From Phytophthora colocasiae (Eukaryota > Oomycota > Peronosporomycetes > Peronosporales > Peronosporaceae): a stretch of 64,000 nt of DNA. This document shows, piece after piece, positions 41,092-52,855 of this stretch. The stretch spans positions 806,001-870,000 of the forward strand of contig JAGKQI010000086.1 in the NCBI GenBank assembly GCA_018806915.1, given 5' to 3'. The translations under genes and the position numbers were made by a program. The notes under the pieces were generated by a model, which worked only from the letters and a program-made list of their open reading frames with translations, ran no database searches and was not told the DNA's origin. How positions within the stretch are numbered: the stretch's first letter is position 1; each line of letters opens with the position of its first letter.

Positions 41092-43913
41092 TTACGGAGA
41101 AGCGGCCCCAGCGGGAGGAGGATTGAACTTGCCGATAAGGCGGGGGATCCTGGTAGCGGGATGGTTGACCGGGTCTTGCCGATACTGGTTACGCCACGGA
41201 TCCGCCTTGTCACACTCCTCCAGAGCCTCGATCAGGTTCGCCGGCTCTGGGACGTTCGCGTTGGGATCCGCCCGGTTGGCACGCCGAGAGACCACGCCGG
41301 GATACCAACGAACCACATCCACTGCCGGAATGGGGAGGTGAAGGAAGAACGGATCCAACAGGATGTCGAGATCGAACCACTGGTCGCGCATTATGGCGGG
41401 GAAGGAGGCGAGGAACTGGCGCCAAGCAGACCCAGCCCGACTCCGCCTGGCCTTGCGAGCAACGTAATACCGCTGCAGTTCGAGATCCGCATCTTGCATG
41501 GCAGAGGTGATCTCGAAGTTATGGGTGGCTTCCCAAAATGCCTGACGGTGCCGTTCCTCCAGGACGCGATAGGTGGCCACGGCCGCGAGGGGTGTTCCCT
41601 CCCTCTCGTGCAAATCGAGGTCGAACGTGAGGGGACCCGGGTTCGCGAAGTCGTTCCACGGCTCGAGAGCCAGCAGATCAAGCACGTTCACGCCCGTGAT
41701 CAACCCGTTGAGGTATTCGGTGCCGGGGGTCGGTGCAGGCCCGGCCTGTATCTGAGAAGGGAACAGCCAACCCGAAGGGATCAACAACCGTTTGCCCAGA
41801 GAATTGGCAATCAGACCCACGATCGAATACTACCCGATCACCTGCGGATCCCACGGTACGATGTCAGCGGCCGCGAAGGTACGCTGCCGATCGTACCCTG
41901 GAATGAAAGAGGCGACCGGGAACAGGGGTGGTCGGAGCCCGAGGGGCGGGGAACCGCCGAGAGGAGGTGGCGGCGGTGACGGAGAACCCGGAGGTGATCC
42001 CGGAGACGGCGGGCCAGATCCATCCGGAGATGGGCTTGAGCCGTCCGGAGACCCCGATCCACGAGCGCCAGAAGGTCCGCCTCTCGGAACCTGACCGGAC
42101 TCGCGCCGGTGCGTCGAGATAGATCGTTGGCGGCTCATGTGTAGAATATCGTCCTCCTCGGAGTCCTCCGCCTCGTTGGAACGTTCCGATTCGGCCTCAG
42201 AACTAGTTCCATTGCTGGGTTCTGGACTCTCGTCCTCTTCGGACGGCGATGAGAATGGGTGCTGGGGATCGTAGTCGGAGTCTTCCTCTTCCTCGTCCTG
42301 CGAGTCACCATCGGCAGGGAGCGATCCGGGCTGATCCGTCGGTGCTGCGGTCGGATCAGGGGCTGGAGTGTCGGTTTCCTCCCCTCCGGCCTGACCAGAA
42401 GCTTGGTCCGCCAACAGATCCAGCGGGCTCGCCGTTGATCCTGCCGGGGTCGGAACTACCGTTGGTGTGACAGGCTGGGACGATCCGGGAGCTTCGGTAG
42501 CCGCAGTTTTTAGATCACGGGGTGCTGAGGAGCTCCGAGCTGGACGCTTGCGTGAGGAAGGAGGAACGGCCGGGGAAGCGGAGGCGCTTCGAGATCTTTT
42601 GGTGGCACGAGCCGCCCGTCGATCCGCGATCCACGAGGACAACCGAGCAGAGGAATCCTCGGCGTGATGCAGCTGTTGTTCGGCTTCGGCATAATCAGCG
42701 TCCAGCTCTTGATGGGCCTGTCGAAGCTCCGCGTTCTGTCGCTGGAGTTGGTCGAGGTCAGCGAGGGCTGACGCGTTCTGTCGCTGGAGTTGGTCGAGTT
42801 CCTGTGTCGCCGCATCCCGGGCGGAACGGGCCACGTCAAGGTCTGCGAGGACCGATAAACGATCTTGGGTGGCGTCGTCCAGGTCGACCTGGATTCGATC
42901 ACGATCCACCGTGACTCGATTGAGATCTTGCATCGCCTGATCCAGGTCTGCGACGGCCTGATCCCGCTCGACCATCGCGGCACGATGCTGGACGGAGAGC
43001 TGGTCTCGGTCGTGCTGAATTATTTCCAGATTTCCCAAAGCGTCCGCCAGATCTTGCTCCAGACTGGAGATGGCGGCGGCGTCGGCAGTTGCGCCCGAGG
43101 GAGGAGCGCGAGAATCCGGTGCAGACACATCCTCCAGGGCGAGATGTGCCCGCGCCAGCTCTGCCTGGTGGCCCTCTGCCTCGCGTTCCAGGTACGCGAC
43201 CTCGGCTCGAGCCGTGAGCAATTCCGCTTGAGCCCGCGTCAACTCCAACCTCAACCGAGCTTCCTCTGCTGAAGGACGAGCCAGATCAGCGGACGTGGCC
43301 ATGGTCGCTGGTGGGCCTTGGAAGGAATCGTTCCTCTGCCAGCGGTCGAGGCTACGCTGAGTGAGAGTCAAGTCATGGCGCACGGCGGCGAGCTCCCGTT
43401 CGCGATCCTGAAGCTCATCCCGGAGTTCGATCTCTGTCTCCCCTGCTACGCGAAGTTCGGCCAACCGGAAGTCGAGATCCTCGAGCGCAGAGTCTAGCCG
43501 CGCCTGGATCCGGGCCATTCGCTGCTCGGACTCCCGCCGTTCGGCGTCGTGCTGAGCCCGCTGATCTTGCAAGGCGGCGATCGCGTCCCCACCGATAACA
43601 TCTCCGGTTCCCGACCGCAGACGAGCGATTTCGGCGTTCAGTCGCAAGATCTCCTCCGCCTGGTCGTCCCGGAAGCGCTCCATATCCTCCATGTCGGATC
43701 GCAACCGGCGAACGGTGTCGTCCAGGTGGTCCCGATCGCGACTCAAGGTTTCGCGCATCCGTTGGCTATGGGCCAGTCTCGCTTGCAAGGTGACCAGCTC
43801 AGGGTTTACCCCGGGGGTTGAGAAGCGGGAGGCGGTGGATCGAGCGGATTGGATCGAGTGCTCGCTCGAGGGCGTTCTCGGCGTCAAAGGGGCGAGGGGG
43901 GCGGATCGGACAT
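41092..43913 (-). CDS. Gypsy-A antisense ORF: large coiled-coil protein
   Basis: This frame lies opposite to gag-pol, between chromodomain and 3' LTR. It is open for 685 codons (43887-41830), then after one TAG (41832-41830) continues in the same frame for 242 codons (41820-41092). Residues ~25-420 are long heptad-type coiled coil rich in Leu, Asp, Gln and Arg, including tandem QLQRQNA repeats. Residues ~470-640 are acidic and Pro/Ser/Gly-rich. The end looks globular (LLIPSGWLFP, WEATHNFEI). An ATG at 43913 is one base out of frame across a C-run. The product is unrecognised. Plant Tat-lineage Gypsy elements are known to carry antisense ORFs at this place. Confidence 0.7.
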
Positions 43914-44016
43914 CGTGAGGGAGTGGTGGTACTTGAACGACTTGTGTTCCAGGTGGTGAATGTGGAAATAAACCCGAAGTGAGCTGCGGCAGCTCAACTT
44001 ACGTGCTGGGGGCGGA

Positions 44017-45314
44017 TGTGGTGAAGCGGACGAGAATTTTTCCCGGAGAGGCGATATCAGCCACGAACCCGAATAGAGTCGGAACGAGCGACAGGGGGGA
44101 CCTGTGATCCCCAGATCTGGGTCGAATCAGACGAAGGTACGATGGGTCCCGCCGGGGAACAGGCAACGGAGACACCGGCGGAGGAGCAAGTGGAGCGGTG
44201 TTCGTGGGTGATCCGAATCCTGCCGGAGGAAGAATGGGGAAATCAAGGATGTTCTCGCGCGATCAGCGATGACGGGGTCCCAAGTGAGCACGATCGGCTT
44301 ACCCTGGCGCCCCGAAGCCTCTAACAGCACGATCCTACTTCCCCGGGCGGCGACGAAGCGGGATCACGCAGGATCACGCAGTGATCCTCTCCCGTATAAG
44401 TACGAGATCAGCTCCGGATCAAGCTCAGCCCCAGGCGCGACGCAGACTCTTCTGGTGGCTTGATCCGGATTCTCCGAAGGATTACCAAGCGGGATCAGGC
44501 AGCGATCAAGTCCCGATTAAGTGCGAGATCAAGCTTCGGTTAAGTGCGAGATCAAGCTTCGGTTAAGTACGGAATCGGCTCACGATCAGGGTTAGGGGAA
44601 CCAAGCTAGGGATCAGCTATGTAGCCAGTGTCATGTGATCGTAGGATGGTAAATCAGGATGGGATTAGTAGGCATAGGAATAACCATAAACAGACTCGAA
44701 TTTGCCCTGAACCACTCAAGTGTCTTCGCTACGCCTGGAACCGGGAACTACATTGGCCCTACAAGCGTCAGGAAGGTAAGGATACGTGACCTAGTATAGC
44801 GGTTAAGTCTGGATAATATATTGGCCAGCTTTGCCCTATCTAGTGAACTATCCTTTAAGTGCATACATCGGATCGGAAGGAATTAGTTGTTTAGCCTGAC
44901 GATCCCGTCGAATCTCGCCCCCTCAAGACCCCCGCTAAAGGAAGCGGCAAGCAACGTAAAGGAAGGGACCGAATCCCTAATACTGGACTATTGGAAGACC
45001 TGGATCAAGAACCAGGCACCCGGATCAAGGCTCGAGAACTCGCCTACGACCGGGATCAAGTACCCCGAGGTGGAGTGAAGAACTTCCACGCTACCTCAAC
45101 CCCTGCGTCACGCAAGACTTTCTTCCGACCTACAAGACACCTTCAGAAGTCACCTGAAAGAGCGTAACCCGCCTACCGACGGGTACACAAGGTGAACACT
45201 ACACGCAGCAAGATCACGGATCATCGGAGGACCCCCTCCGTTAGTCGGTGTCTGGGCGCAAGTGGCGATCGCGATCGGCCTCAACCAGATTTTGGCCAGA
45301 TCCGCTCCACCACA
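44017..45314 (+). repeat. Gypsy-A 3' LTR, copy 2 (1298 bp)
   Basis: It has TGTGGTG...CACCACA ends and is near-identical to 27149-28445. It follows the purine-rich GGGGGCGGA and is followed by Gypsy-B integrase starting with CCCC. Confidence 0.9.
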
Positions 45315-47117
45315 CCCCCACGGCAGGGCATCCGGGTCGTGAGAAGACATACACTCTTCTCACGCGTGACTTCTACTGGCACCACCAGTACAAGTGGGTG
45401 CGCAAGTACGTACGTGCTTGCGAGGTTTGTCAACGCGTGAAGCCTGCGCAGTTCTCGCAGGCTCCTCTTCAATCACTACCGACTCCGTCGGAGTGTTGGC
45501 AGTCCATGTCCATGGACTTTGTCTTCGGTCTTCCGCCTGACAGCAAGCGGAGGACGGGCATCGTTGTTTTTGTGGACCGATTCAGCAAGATGGTTCATCT
45601 TGCTGCCGTCAACTACTGTTACAGCCGCGCAGACTGCGCGACTGTTTGTTGACATGGTGTTCAAACACCATGGCATGCCGCTCGAGTCGGACCGTGATCC
45701 ACGCTTCACAGCGCGGTTCTGGCAAGAAGTGTTTACACTTCTTGGTTCACAGTTATCAATGTCGACTGCGGATCATCCGCAGACGGACGGACAGACCGAA
45801 CGTGTCAACCGTGTATTGGGTGACACGTTGAAGAGCTACGCTCACTCGTTCCCGCATTGGAGCGAGTGCTTGCCGATGGCAGAGTTTGCCATCAACAACT
45901 CGGTGCATGCCTCGACAGGGCATACACCGTTCTACGTGAATGTCATGAGGCATCCACGATTGCCGAGCATGCTCGGCGGGGTAGCTTCCTCCTTAAGTGG
46001 GGGAGGATCTACGGTTGCGTCCGAACAACCGCAGAATGCAACTGATAGCAGCACACTATCAGCTGCGGTGACGCGTGCGACGTCTCGTTCGAGCGGGAAC
46101 GAGCGCGCGATGTCTGTGCCGGGCACAGACATGAGAGATGATAGCGAGCAGGCAGGGCCTGCTGCTGACAAGGGCGACAAGCTGAAAGGATTCAGCTCGG
46201 GTGCGCTAGACTTTGTCCAGCGAAGACAAGCCGTCATACGGTTTGTCCAGGATGCTATCGCAGCTTCTGTCGATCGACAGAAGCTGAACGCTGATACTGT
46301 TGGTAGAGGCAACACAAATGAATTCAAAAAGGGTTCATTAGTTTTGTTAGCTACACAAAACCTACCTAGACATGCAGTGTCTGACTTTGGAGCAAGCTTG
46401 CTTGCTCCAAGATTCATTGGGCCGTTCAAAGTACTTGAACGGCACGGCAACGCGTACCGACTGGACATACCGTCCAGCATGAGGCTCCACCCGACCTTCT
46501 ACGTCGGGCGGTTGAAGCCGTACGTGCAGCACGGACTACCTAGGGTTGGTAGTCCGACTGAGGAGTGCGAGAGGCCTGGAAGGCCTTCTCGAGACCGTCG
46601 ACACGGTCGGTCAACCGGTTCACTCTCGTCCCAAGACCGGACGAGAGGTTCGAGGCAGTCTGAGCTGCCTCGCAGACCTCAGCACGGAGGACACGAACCT
46701 CCTGCTTCAGAGCAGCTATCTCAGCGCTCTGTGTCTGCTCCAGCGCAGCAACTCGATCGTGCAGGGCACGATCGTCATGGTCATAGCGTTGACCATGAGG
46801 AGGAAGTGTTCCCACCCCCTCCGCCGCCGTTGCGCGACGCGCGTGGAGCGATCCGCTGGATTGTGGAGCGGATCGTGGCTCATAAGAGAACGAACTCTCA
46901 AGGGGTTCGTTTTCGTATTCGTTGGAGAGGATTTCCTCCCCATCGAGATACGTGGAAGCCGCGGAACGTCCTGATGGAGGACGTTCCGGAAATGGTGAGG
47001 GCGTACGAAGCCCACCGCCAACTTGCAGGGGTAAGCCCTGCACGAGGAGTGCTGCGGTCAGCCACAGCACTCGGAGCTCCGCGTGGCTCGAGACGACCAC
47101 GAAGCTCCTTGATGTGA
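45315..47117 (+). CDS. pol: Gypsy-B integrase with chromodomain, copy 2
   Basis: The first frame (to 45652) has the HHCC part (GHPGREKTY, CEVCQRVK) and SMDFVFGLP with the first catalytic Asp. After a one-base shift near 45610 the second frame (45519-47117, 532 codons) has Asp58 in SDRDPRF and Glu94 in QTDGQTERVN, a D-35-E spacing. It then has GPFKVLERHGNAYRLD and HPTFYVGRLK, an Arg/Pro-rich linker, and a chromodomain near residues 430-490 (WIVERIVAHKR, FRIRWRGFPPHRDTW). Chromodomains are known to guide Ty3 integration to heterochromatin. Confidence 0.9.
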
Positions 47118-48087
47118 TCGGGTACACGTACAAGCGTGTACCCCAGGAGATCACTTTCTGAGAGACGTGTTGCCAAGGGTTGGCAACACGGGCAGGGTGT
47201 GCCAAAGGGAACGGCACATGGGATCCCCGCTTCCATGACTGATCATGGAGGCGTTCACACTTACCACGTGTAGTGTAAGTGTAGTAGCGATCGCGAGCCG
47301 CAGCAACGCGATCGCGATATGCCTTCGGGTCTTTGTTGAAGTTCTCAACAAAGGCGTTCCACGACTGACAAAGTGCCTGCCACTCTGGCACTTTGCTCTT
47401 GCGCGAAGTCTTCTTCGCTGCATAGTATCGGAGCTCGTGGAAGAGCCCGATATAGTAGTCGCGTCTTTGAGTCTCGGACTCAAAGACAACCTTAGCGGCG
47501 ACGTCGTCGTCGTTGGTACTGTTGCATGAGTACAACAGTATCGGGTTCGGTGGTGAACTAGCACCGAACCGGTCATGGATCTCCGCCTCAGTAGGCATCC
47601 ATGGCGTGCGCACTGGCGGATCAGTGCGCGGTGCAGTGAGCGCCCTCGACATTGGGGACGCTTCATCATCACTGCGCGGACGCTTCGAGCTTGAAGCGTC
47701 CGAGGCCTCAACACGAGGTCGTCGAGATCCCACGGGTGGGTCTGACGTGTCTTCGGACGAAGACACGGGTGCGGGGGCCTTGACATCAACCTCCGCCTCC
47801 TCGACCATCCTCGTCGTAGTCGAGGATGTCTTCATAGTCCTCTTCAAAGAGTTCTTTGAGAGGGACAGCAGGATTCTTAATCTCTGCTAGAGAATAAGAC
47901 TTCTTATTCTTCTCATGCTTCTCCTTATGGAGAGCATGGTACTTGGTGACAGAGAGCTTCTCTGTCGGACCACTGGAAGCAGCGGTGCTAGTGGGCACTG
48001 CTGAAGTCGTTGTTCCTGCTGCAGAGGCAGCAGGTGAGGCTTTGCGCGTCCGCAGAAGCGGACGGAGACGTATGCTGGCGAGTCCAT
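46540..48087 (-). CDS. Gypsy-B antisense ORF, copy 2
   Basis: The main frame is open for 435 codons (47847-46540). It contains a Ser/Pro/Asp-rich N-part, a Tyr- and basic-rich middle (YYIGLFHELRYYAAKKT, ARDRYYTYTTRGK) and a coiled-coil C-terminus (LHDRVAALEQTQ, AALKQEVRVLRAEV). The N-terminal part (47998-47786 and upstream) is in another frame, and an indel near 48040 disturbs the start seen at 31224. The last 578 bp overlap the sense chromodomain ORF, so both strands are open there. No known family is recognised. Confidence 0.65.
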
Positions 48088-48189
48088 TGCGAAATGAACT
48101 CGGATTTCTCTCGGGAACTTGACGGTCTTGTCAAGTTCTGTTGATTGACGTATCAGAGACCGATACGTCGAGATCTTAACGGGGGATGG

Positions 48190-48474
48190 TGTAACAGGGT
48201 TACACGTACAAGTGGTAGTACCACTTGTAACTCTAACAGTTAGGATAACTGTTAGAGGTTGAAATGAGCCTCAGACCTTGGTGTGCTGTACACACCAAAG
48301 GATACATGAGGCGAACCACATTATTGGGTGGTTCGTGTGCATTTATGCATATTATTGGTAGAAAGTAACGGGTTTTACCAATCACTGAGCAGAGTTTCTG
48401 CCAACCACACGTTGGCAGACCCTTTAGAAATAGATAACAAACAGTTTTAGGAGGTCCATAATTGGCTTATGCCA
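48190..48474 (+). repeat. Gypsy-B LTR, 5' 285 bp only (copy 2)
   Basis: It starts TGTAACAGGG after the purine run GGGGGATGG and breaks at GGCTTATGCCA into Copia-1, identical in structure to 31326-31611. Confidence 0.9.
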
Positions 48475-49100
48475 CGGTGCCAGCAACGTTGAGTGGTGCA
48501 ACGAGGATGACGACTACATCGCGTTTGCGGTCTCCATGTCGACAGCGTGTGGGTGTCGTCGGGCAAGAAGTTTCAAGGCTCATGGGCGATCGACAGTGGC
48601 GCAACCCACCACATTTGCAACGACAAGTCCAAGTTCATCGACATCAACGCGCTGACGAAGGCGAACTCACAGTTGCCAACGGTCAAACGGCCAAGATTTT
48701 GGGAGTTGGTACCGTTGTACAACAAGTGATTCTGCCCAACCGGAGTGTGCGCGACGTCCGAATCGAAGATGCTCTCTTACCGAGTATGAACAAGAACCTG
48801 CTGTCTGTGCCTCAGATCAACCGAGGTGGAGACTTCAAGGTGGTGTTTGACGGCTCCGAGATGCACATTGCGCGCAAGTCGTCGAAGAAGATCGTTGCTT
48901 CCGCGGACCTGATCGACGGGCTCTACTGGCTACGAGTACCCAAGGGTTCTGCCAATTCGACGACTTCGGTCTCGATCAACAGTGTCGATCTTCATGCGCG
49001 GATGGGTCATGCTCCGAACGACGTGCTACGGAAGATGGTTTCGAGCGGCATGGTGACGGGCGCGAAAATGCCGACCTCGTCGAAGAACTCAAGCGGATGA
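48475..49100 (+). pseudogene. pro: Copia-1 protease and pre-integrase region, rightward copy 2
   Basis: The active site ([13 protein letters not shown], ~48590) is in the frame 48547-48729. The remainder ([39 protein letters not shown]) is in the frame 48462-49100. Two indels near 48550 and 48650 separate them. Confidence 0.8.
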
Positions 49101-49121
49101 CGCGGGTGTCAGCAAGGGAAG

Positions 49122-49700
49122 ATGGTCCAAAAACCCTTTTCGAGTAACCCGGACAAGCCCAAGTACAAGCCATTCGAGTTCCTGCACTTCGACCTTTGTG
49201 GCCCCATGGAGAAAGAGTCGCTTGGTGGCAGCAAGTATCTACTGCTGATCACTGACGAAGCCAGCGGCTGCATGACGGGATTCTGTTTGCGCGCCAAGTC
49301 GGAGAGTGAAGACAGTCTGCGCAAGTTCATCGCTAAAGTGGAGCGCCAATTCGATGCCAGGGTCAAGTTCGTGCGTCATGACGGTGCCAAGGAGTTCGCG
49401 ACTAACTCGCTCAAGGCCTTTTACGACAATCATGGCATTGAAGTCCAGCCGACGGTTCGATATGCGCATCAGACGAATGCTACTGCGGAACGCGCCAACC
49501 GGACGATTGTGACTATCGGGCGCAGCATGCTTCACTTCGCACGTTTGGACAAGACGTTCTGGGCGGAAGCGGCGATGACGGCAATTTACATCAAGAATCG
49601 ACTGCCATCACCCAAGGTCCCAGGAAAACGCCGTTTGAGATTGTGTACAAGAGGAAGCCCAACGTGAAGCACATGGGCGTTTTCGGAGTGCAAGGCCTAC
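49122..49700 (+). CDS. pol: Copia-1 integrase, rightward copy 2
   Basis: The frame is open for 181 codons with all three catalytic residues: LHFDLCGPM, FVRHDGAKEF and NATAERANR. It ends by a frameshift near 49624 in a G-run (GKRRLRL), after which the linker and RT continue from 49731. Confidence 0.9.
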
Positions 49701-49730
49701 GTCCTGACGCCGAAGGAGAAGCGACTCAGA

Positions 49731-51411
49731 GTGGACCCCAAGGCTCGTGAAGGAATTTTCATGGGCTATGAAGAGCGTTCGAAGGCGTATCGCGTTTATG
49801 ACATCGAGGCGGGCCAGGTAGTGATTTCTCGCGATGTCACTTTCGACGAATCAACCTTCGACGACGCCAATATTGTGGATGATGATGAAGATGTCGAAGA
49901 TGCTGCGGATATCCTTGAAGACCTCGAGATTTCGAACGACCATGGAACGCGTGAATTCAAGCAGGCGGGGAAACGCAAGGCTCGTTCTAACGCCGAGGAT
50001 CGTGAACATGTTCGTCGACCGCGTCGCAGTGCTGGACTAGAAGAAGCAAGCGCTCCGGACTCCGACCATCAAGAAGCCAAATCTGAAGACAATGATGATG
50101 ATGACTCGACTCAGCCGATGTACTGGCGTGCGAGTGCGAATGCAGTGGAGACGAGTGACAGCGCCGAGCCAAAGACGTTCCAAGATGCTGTGAGCGGCGA
50201 AGACCAAGTCCACTGGCGCAAGGCGATTCGAGCAGAACTCAAGTCGATGCGACTTCGTGGAGTGTTTCGTGGCGCCAAATTACCGAACAACCAACGCGCA
50301 GTCGGAACCAAGTGGGTGTTCAAGATCAAGCGTAAAGCCGACGGGTCCATCGAGAAGTACAAGGCTCGACTCGTCGCGAAAGGATTTGTGCAGAAGTATG
50401 GTATCGACTACACCGAGACGTTTTCGCCGGTGGTCAAGTACGTCACGCTGCGAATGATCATCGCTGTGGCCAAGTTCTTCAATTGGCCCTTCGACCAACT
50501 TGATGTTGTCACGGCGTTCCTGTACGGCTTGATGAAGGAGAAGGTGTTCTGCAGTGTTCCAGAAGGCGTGGAACTTGATGACGGCTACGACTGCGTGGAA
50601 CTGCTCAAGGCGATCTACGGTCTCAAGCAAGCTTCTCGAGTGTGGAATGAGACCTTCGACGAGTATGTGCGCTCCATCGGATTTCGCGTTTCGAGCTACG
50701 ATCCGTGCCTCTACATCAAGGTTGTTTATGGTGACTGCGTTCTGATGCTGATGTACGTCGACGATGTTTTGGTGACCGGAAGCTCTTCGACGATCATTGC
50801 TGAAATCAAGAAACAGCTCAAGGCACGATTCGAGATGACCGACAGCGGCAAATGTTCCTTCATTCTGGGGATTGAGGTGGTCGACAATGCGGATGGCAGT
50901 GTCACATTGAGTCAAGCTCGCTACATCAACGACATCCTGGAGCGCTTTGGCATGCAGAACTGCAAACCTGCTGCCAGTCCAGTCGACCTCAGCATGAAGC
51001 TCGTTGCCAGTGACGTCTCGACCAAGTTGGATGCGCCGTTCCGCGAAGCTGTCGGTGCTCTCATGCGCTTGATGACGTCGACTCGCCCGGACATTGCTTT
51101 TGCAGTTGGTTACGTTTCGCGCTTCATGGAGAATCCTCAAGTCGAGCACTGGATTGCAGTCAAGCGCATCTTCCGTTACCTTCAGGGCACCAAGTCGCAT
51201 GGACTCCGTTTTTCGCCGACCAAGGGAATCGACTTTCGTGGCTATTCTGATGCAGACTGAGCTGGTGACCACAGTGACCGCAAGTCGACTTCAGGCTACC
51301 TGTTTCAAGTTCTTGGCGGACCTGTGTCGTGGGGATCCAAGAAGCAATCGAGTGTGTCTCTTTCCACGAGTGAAGCCGAGTACATTGCGCTCAGTCTGGC
51401 AATCCAAGAAG
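49731..51411 (+). CDS. pol: Copia-1 integrase C-terminus, reverse transcriptase and RNase H, rightward copy 2
   Basis: This is the longest intact Copia reading in the window, 509 codons to 51260. It contains the integrase acidic linker, WVFKIKRKADGS, YTETFSPVVKYVTLRM, YGLKQASRVWN, catalytic YVDD at 50754-50765, LGIEVVDNADGS, then RNase H up to YSDAD. There a Trp codon (TGG in copy 1) reads TGA (51258-51260). RNase H continues in frame after the stop to 51411 (STSEAEYIALS) and then meets the LTR. Confidence 0.9.
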
Positions 51412-51611
51412 GTGTTGCAGGTGATCCAATACGATCCCGCAATGATTACGGTAAGATGTTTACGCCACCGATGATTAGACGAGTAGGATGATTGGACGAG
51501 TACAGAATGTTGGTGATTGGATGCACCAAATGATTGGATGCAGAACCAGGTAGAGAAAACAGTGTAAGCTCATATCAATCAATCACTTCTGAATTTCCAT
51601 TCTACCCCTCA
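51412..51611 (+). repeat. Copia-1 LTR/leader region, rightward copy 2
   Basis: It has the same junction with truncated RNase H as 34552, so the deletion predates the duplication. Confidence 0.7.
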
Positions 51612-51697
51612 AGTGACTTCCCTCGCCTCGGCCTCCTCGCCTCAAGCCTCCAGCAGTCCTCCCCTCGCAAGACAACCTCTGTGACGACCTTCTTCAG

Positions 51698-52855
51698 GCT
51701 TCACGGATCAGTGCAGTCACCACTCGAAGTCGAGCTAGAGAGGGGCGACCCCGAGTACTCGACGAGGAGTCCGTGCAACAGCTGAAGATCGACCGGATCC
51801 GACAAGCCCAAAACGAAGAAACATGGATTTTCAACCTGAAGTAGTTCCTGCGTGGACAGCTGACGGACCTGACTGCGGCTGAAGCCATGACGTGCCGTCT
51901 GCTAGCAGACAATTTCGAGTTGGACGAGGATGAGTTGTTGTTCTATTGCACGCCATCACGAAGGGCCGAAGCCGATCGATATGGATTGTTACGACTGGTT
52001 ATACCGGAGACGCTCCAGACGGACCTGCTGCATCACTATCACAGCAGTCTAGAAGAAGGGCATCAAGGGATCAGCCACGTACGTACAGAGGATCAAGGAC
52101 CACTTCTACTAGAGAGGACTTTTCAGATCTGTGCAACAGTTCGTCGGAGAATGCGTGGACTGTGAGACGGGCAAGGGGCGACCTAAGATCCGTGGTGTGT
52201 CGCCAGGCAACATTCAAGCCATTGCCATGGATCATATACCTTCGCTACCAAGATCCGAGAACGGAACACCGAACTTCTGGTATGGGTGGATCTCTTTACT
52301 GGCTGCACGTGATCGTCTAAGCTAATAACTCGCGAACAGCACAAGCTGTGGCGGAGTCCTATGAGATCTCTGTGTTTCGTCGTTTCAGCGCCAGCCAGGT
52401 GATCCGGCACGACCGAGAACCCGGGTTCATGTCCGACTTCTTTCGTGCTTTCAACCGGATCTTGGGCAAGCGCCAGAGAGGCCTCTATGGCTTATCGACC
52501 GCAAGTCAAGTGGCACGGCTGAACGGATGGTGCAGACGATTACTCGAGCAATCAAGATGTATGTTCAGGATCCCGACCAGAAAGAGTAGGAAGAGTATGC
52601 CGAACGCTTGACCTTTGCTTTGAACACTGCACAAGACCGGACTTGGGGCGACACGCCGTTCTACCTCGCCCATGGCTGGGATCCCAAGACCACTCTGGAG
52701 GCAACACTATCCGTGGGAATACCGGACGCCGTGATATAGATCCACGATGTTGGAGGTATCGGATCCAGCGACACTATCAACTGGCCAGAGCTGAGGTGAA
52801 TGATCGCTTGAAACAGGCGATCTCCGGATCGTGCCGACCGGCAGAACGAGACGGC
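51698..52855 (+). pseudogene. pol: Gypsy-C integrase fragment, copy 2
   Basis: This is a duplicate of 34836-35999. It shares the three premature stops and adds a few indels (near 52075, 52265, 52300, 52480, 52715). It is flanked by the same Copia-1 fusions. Confidence 0.85.

Larger units (their letters stand above)
38716..45314 (+). mobile_element. Gypsy-A derivative, copy 2 (internally deleted, best preserved 3' half)
   Basis: It has the same structure as 21681-28445 but far fewer indels: gag C-terminus, protease, integrase C-terminus/chromodomain, spacer, antisense ORF and 3' LTR. It is the best reference in the window for the Gypsy-A 3' half, since the 55059 element leaves the window before its chromodomain. 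Confidence 0.9.
45315..48474 (+). mobile_element. Gypsy-B 3' half, copy 2
   Basis: This is a duplicate of 28446-31611 with better reading frames: integrase-chromodomain, antisense ORF, PPT and the first 285 bp of the LTR. Confidence 0.9.
48475..51697 (+). mobile_element. Copia-1 element, rightward copy 2
   Basis: This is a duplicate of 31612-34835: protease, integrase, RT, RNase H to 51411, LTR region 51412-51611, and the gag N-terminus to ~51697. Confidence 0.85.

Noticed and set aside
50280..51272. 330-codon open frame on the minus strand opposite Copia-1 RT (also 33548-34411 and 12404-13114 on the opposite strands)
   Set aside because: It is exactly opposite a well-conserved RT/RNase H and follows its codon phase. 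There is no domain, no coiled coil, and it disappears where RT ends. Unlike the Gypsy antisense ORFs it has no sequence of its own beyond the sense gene.
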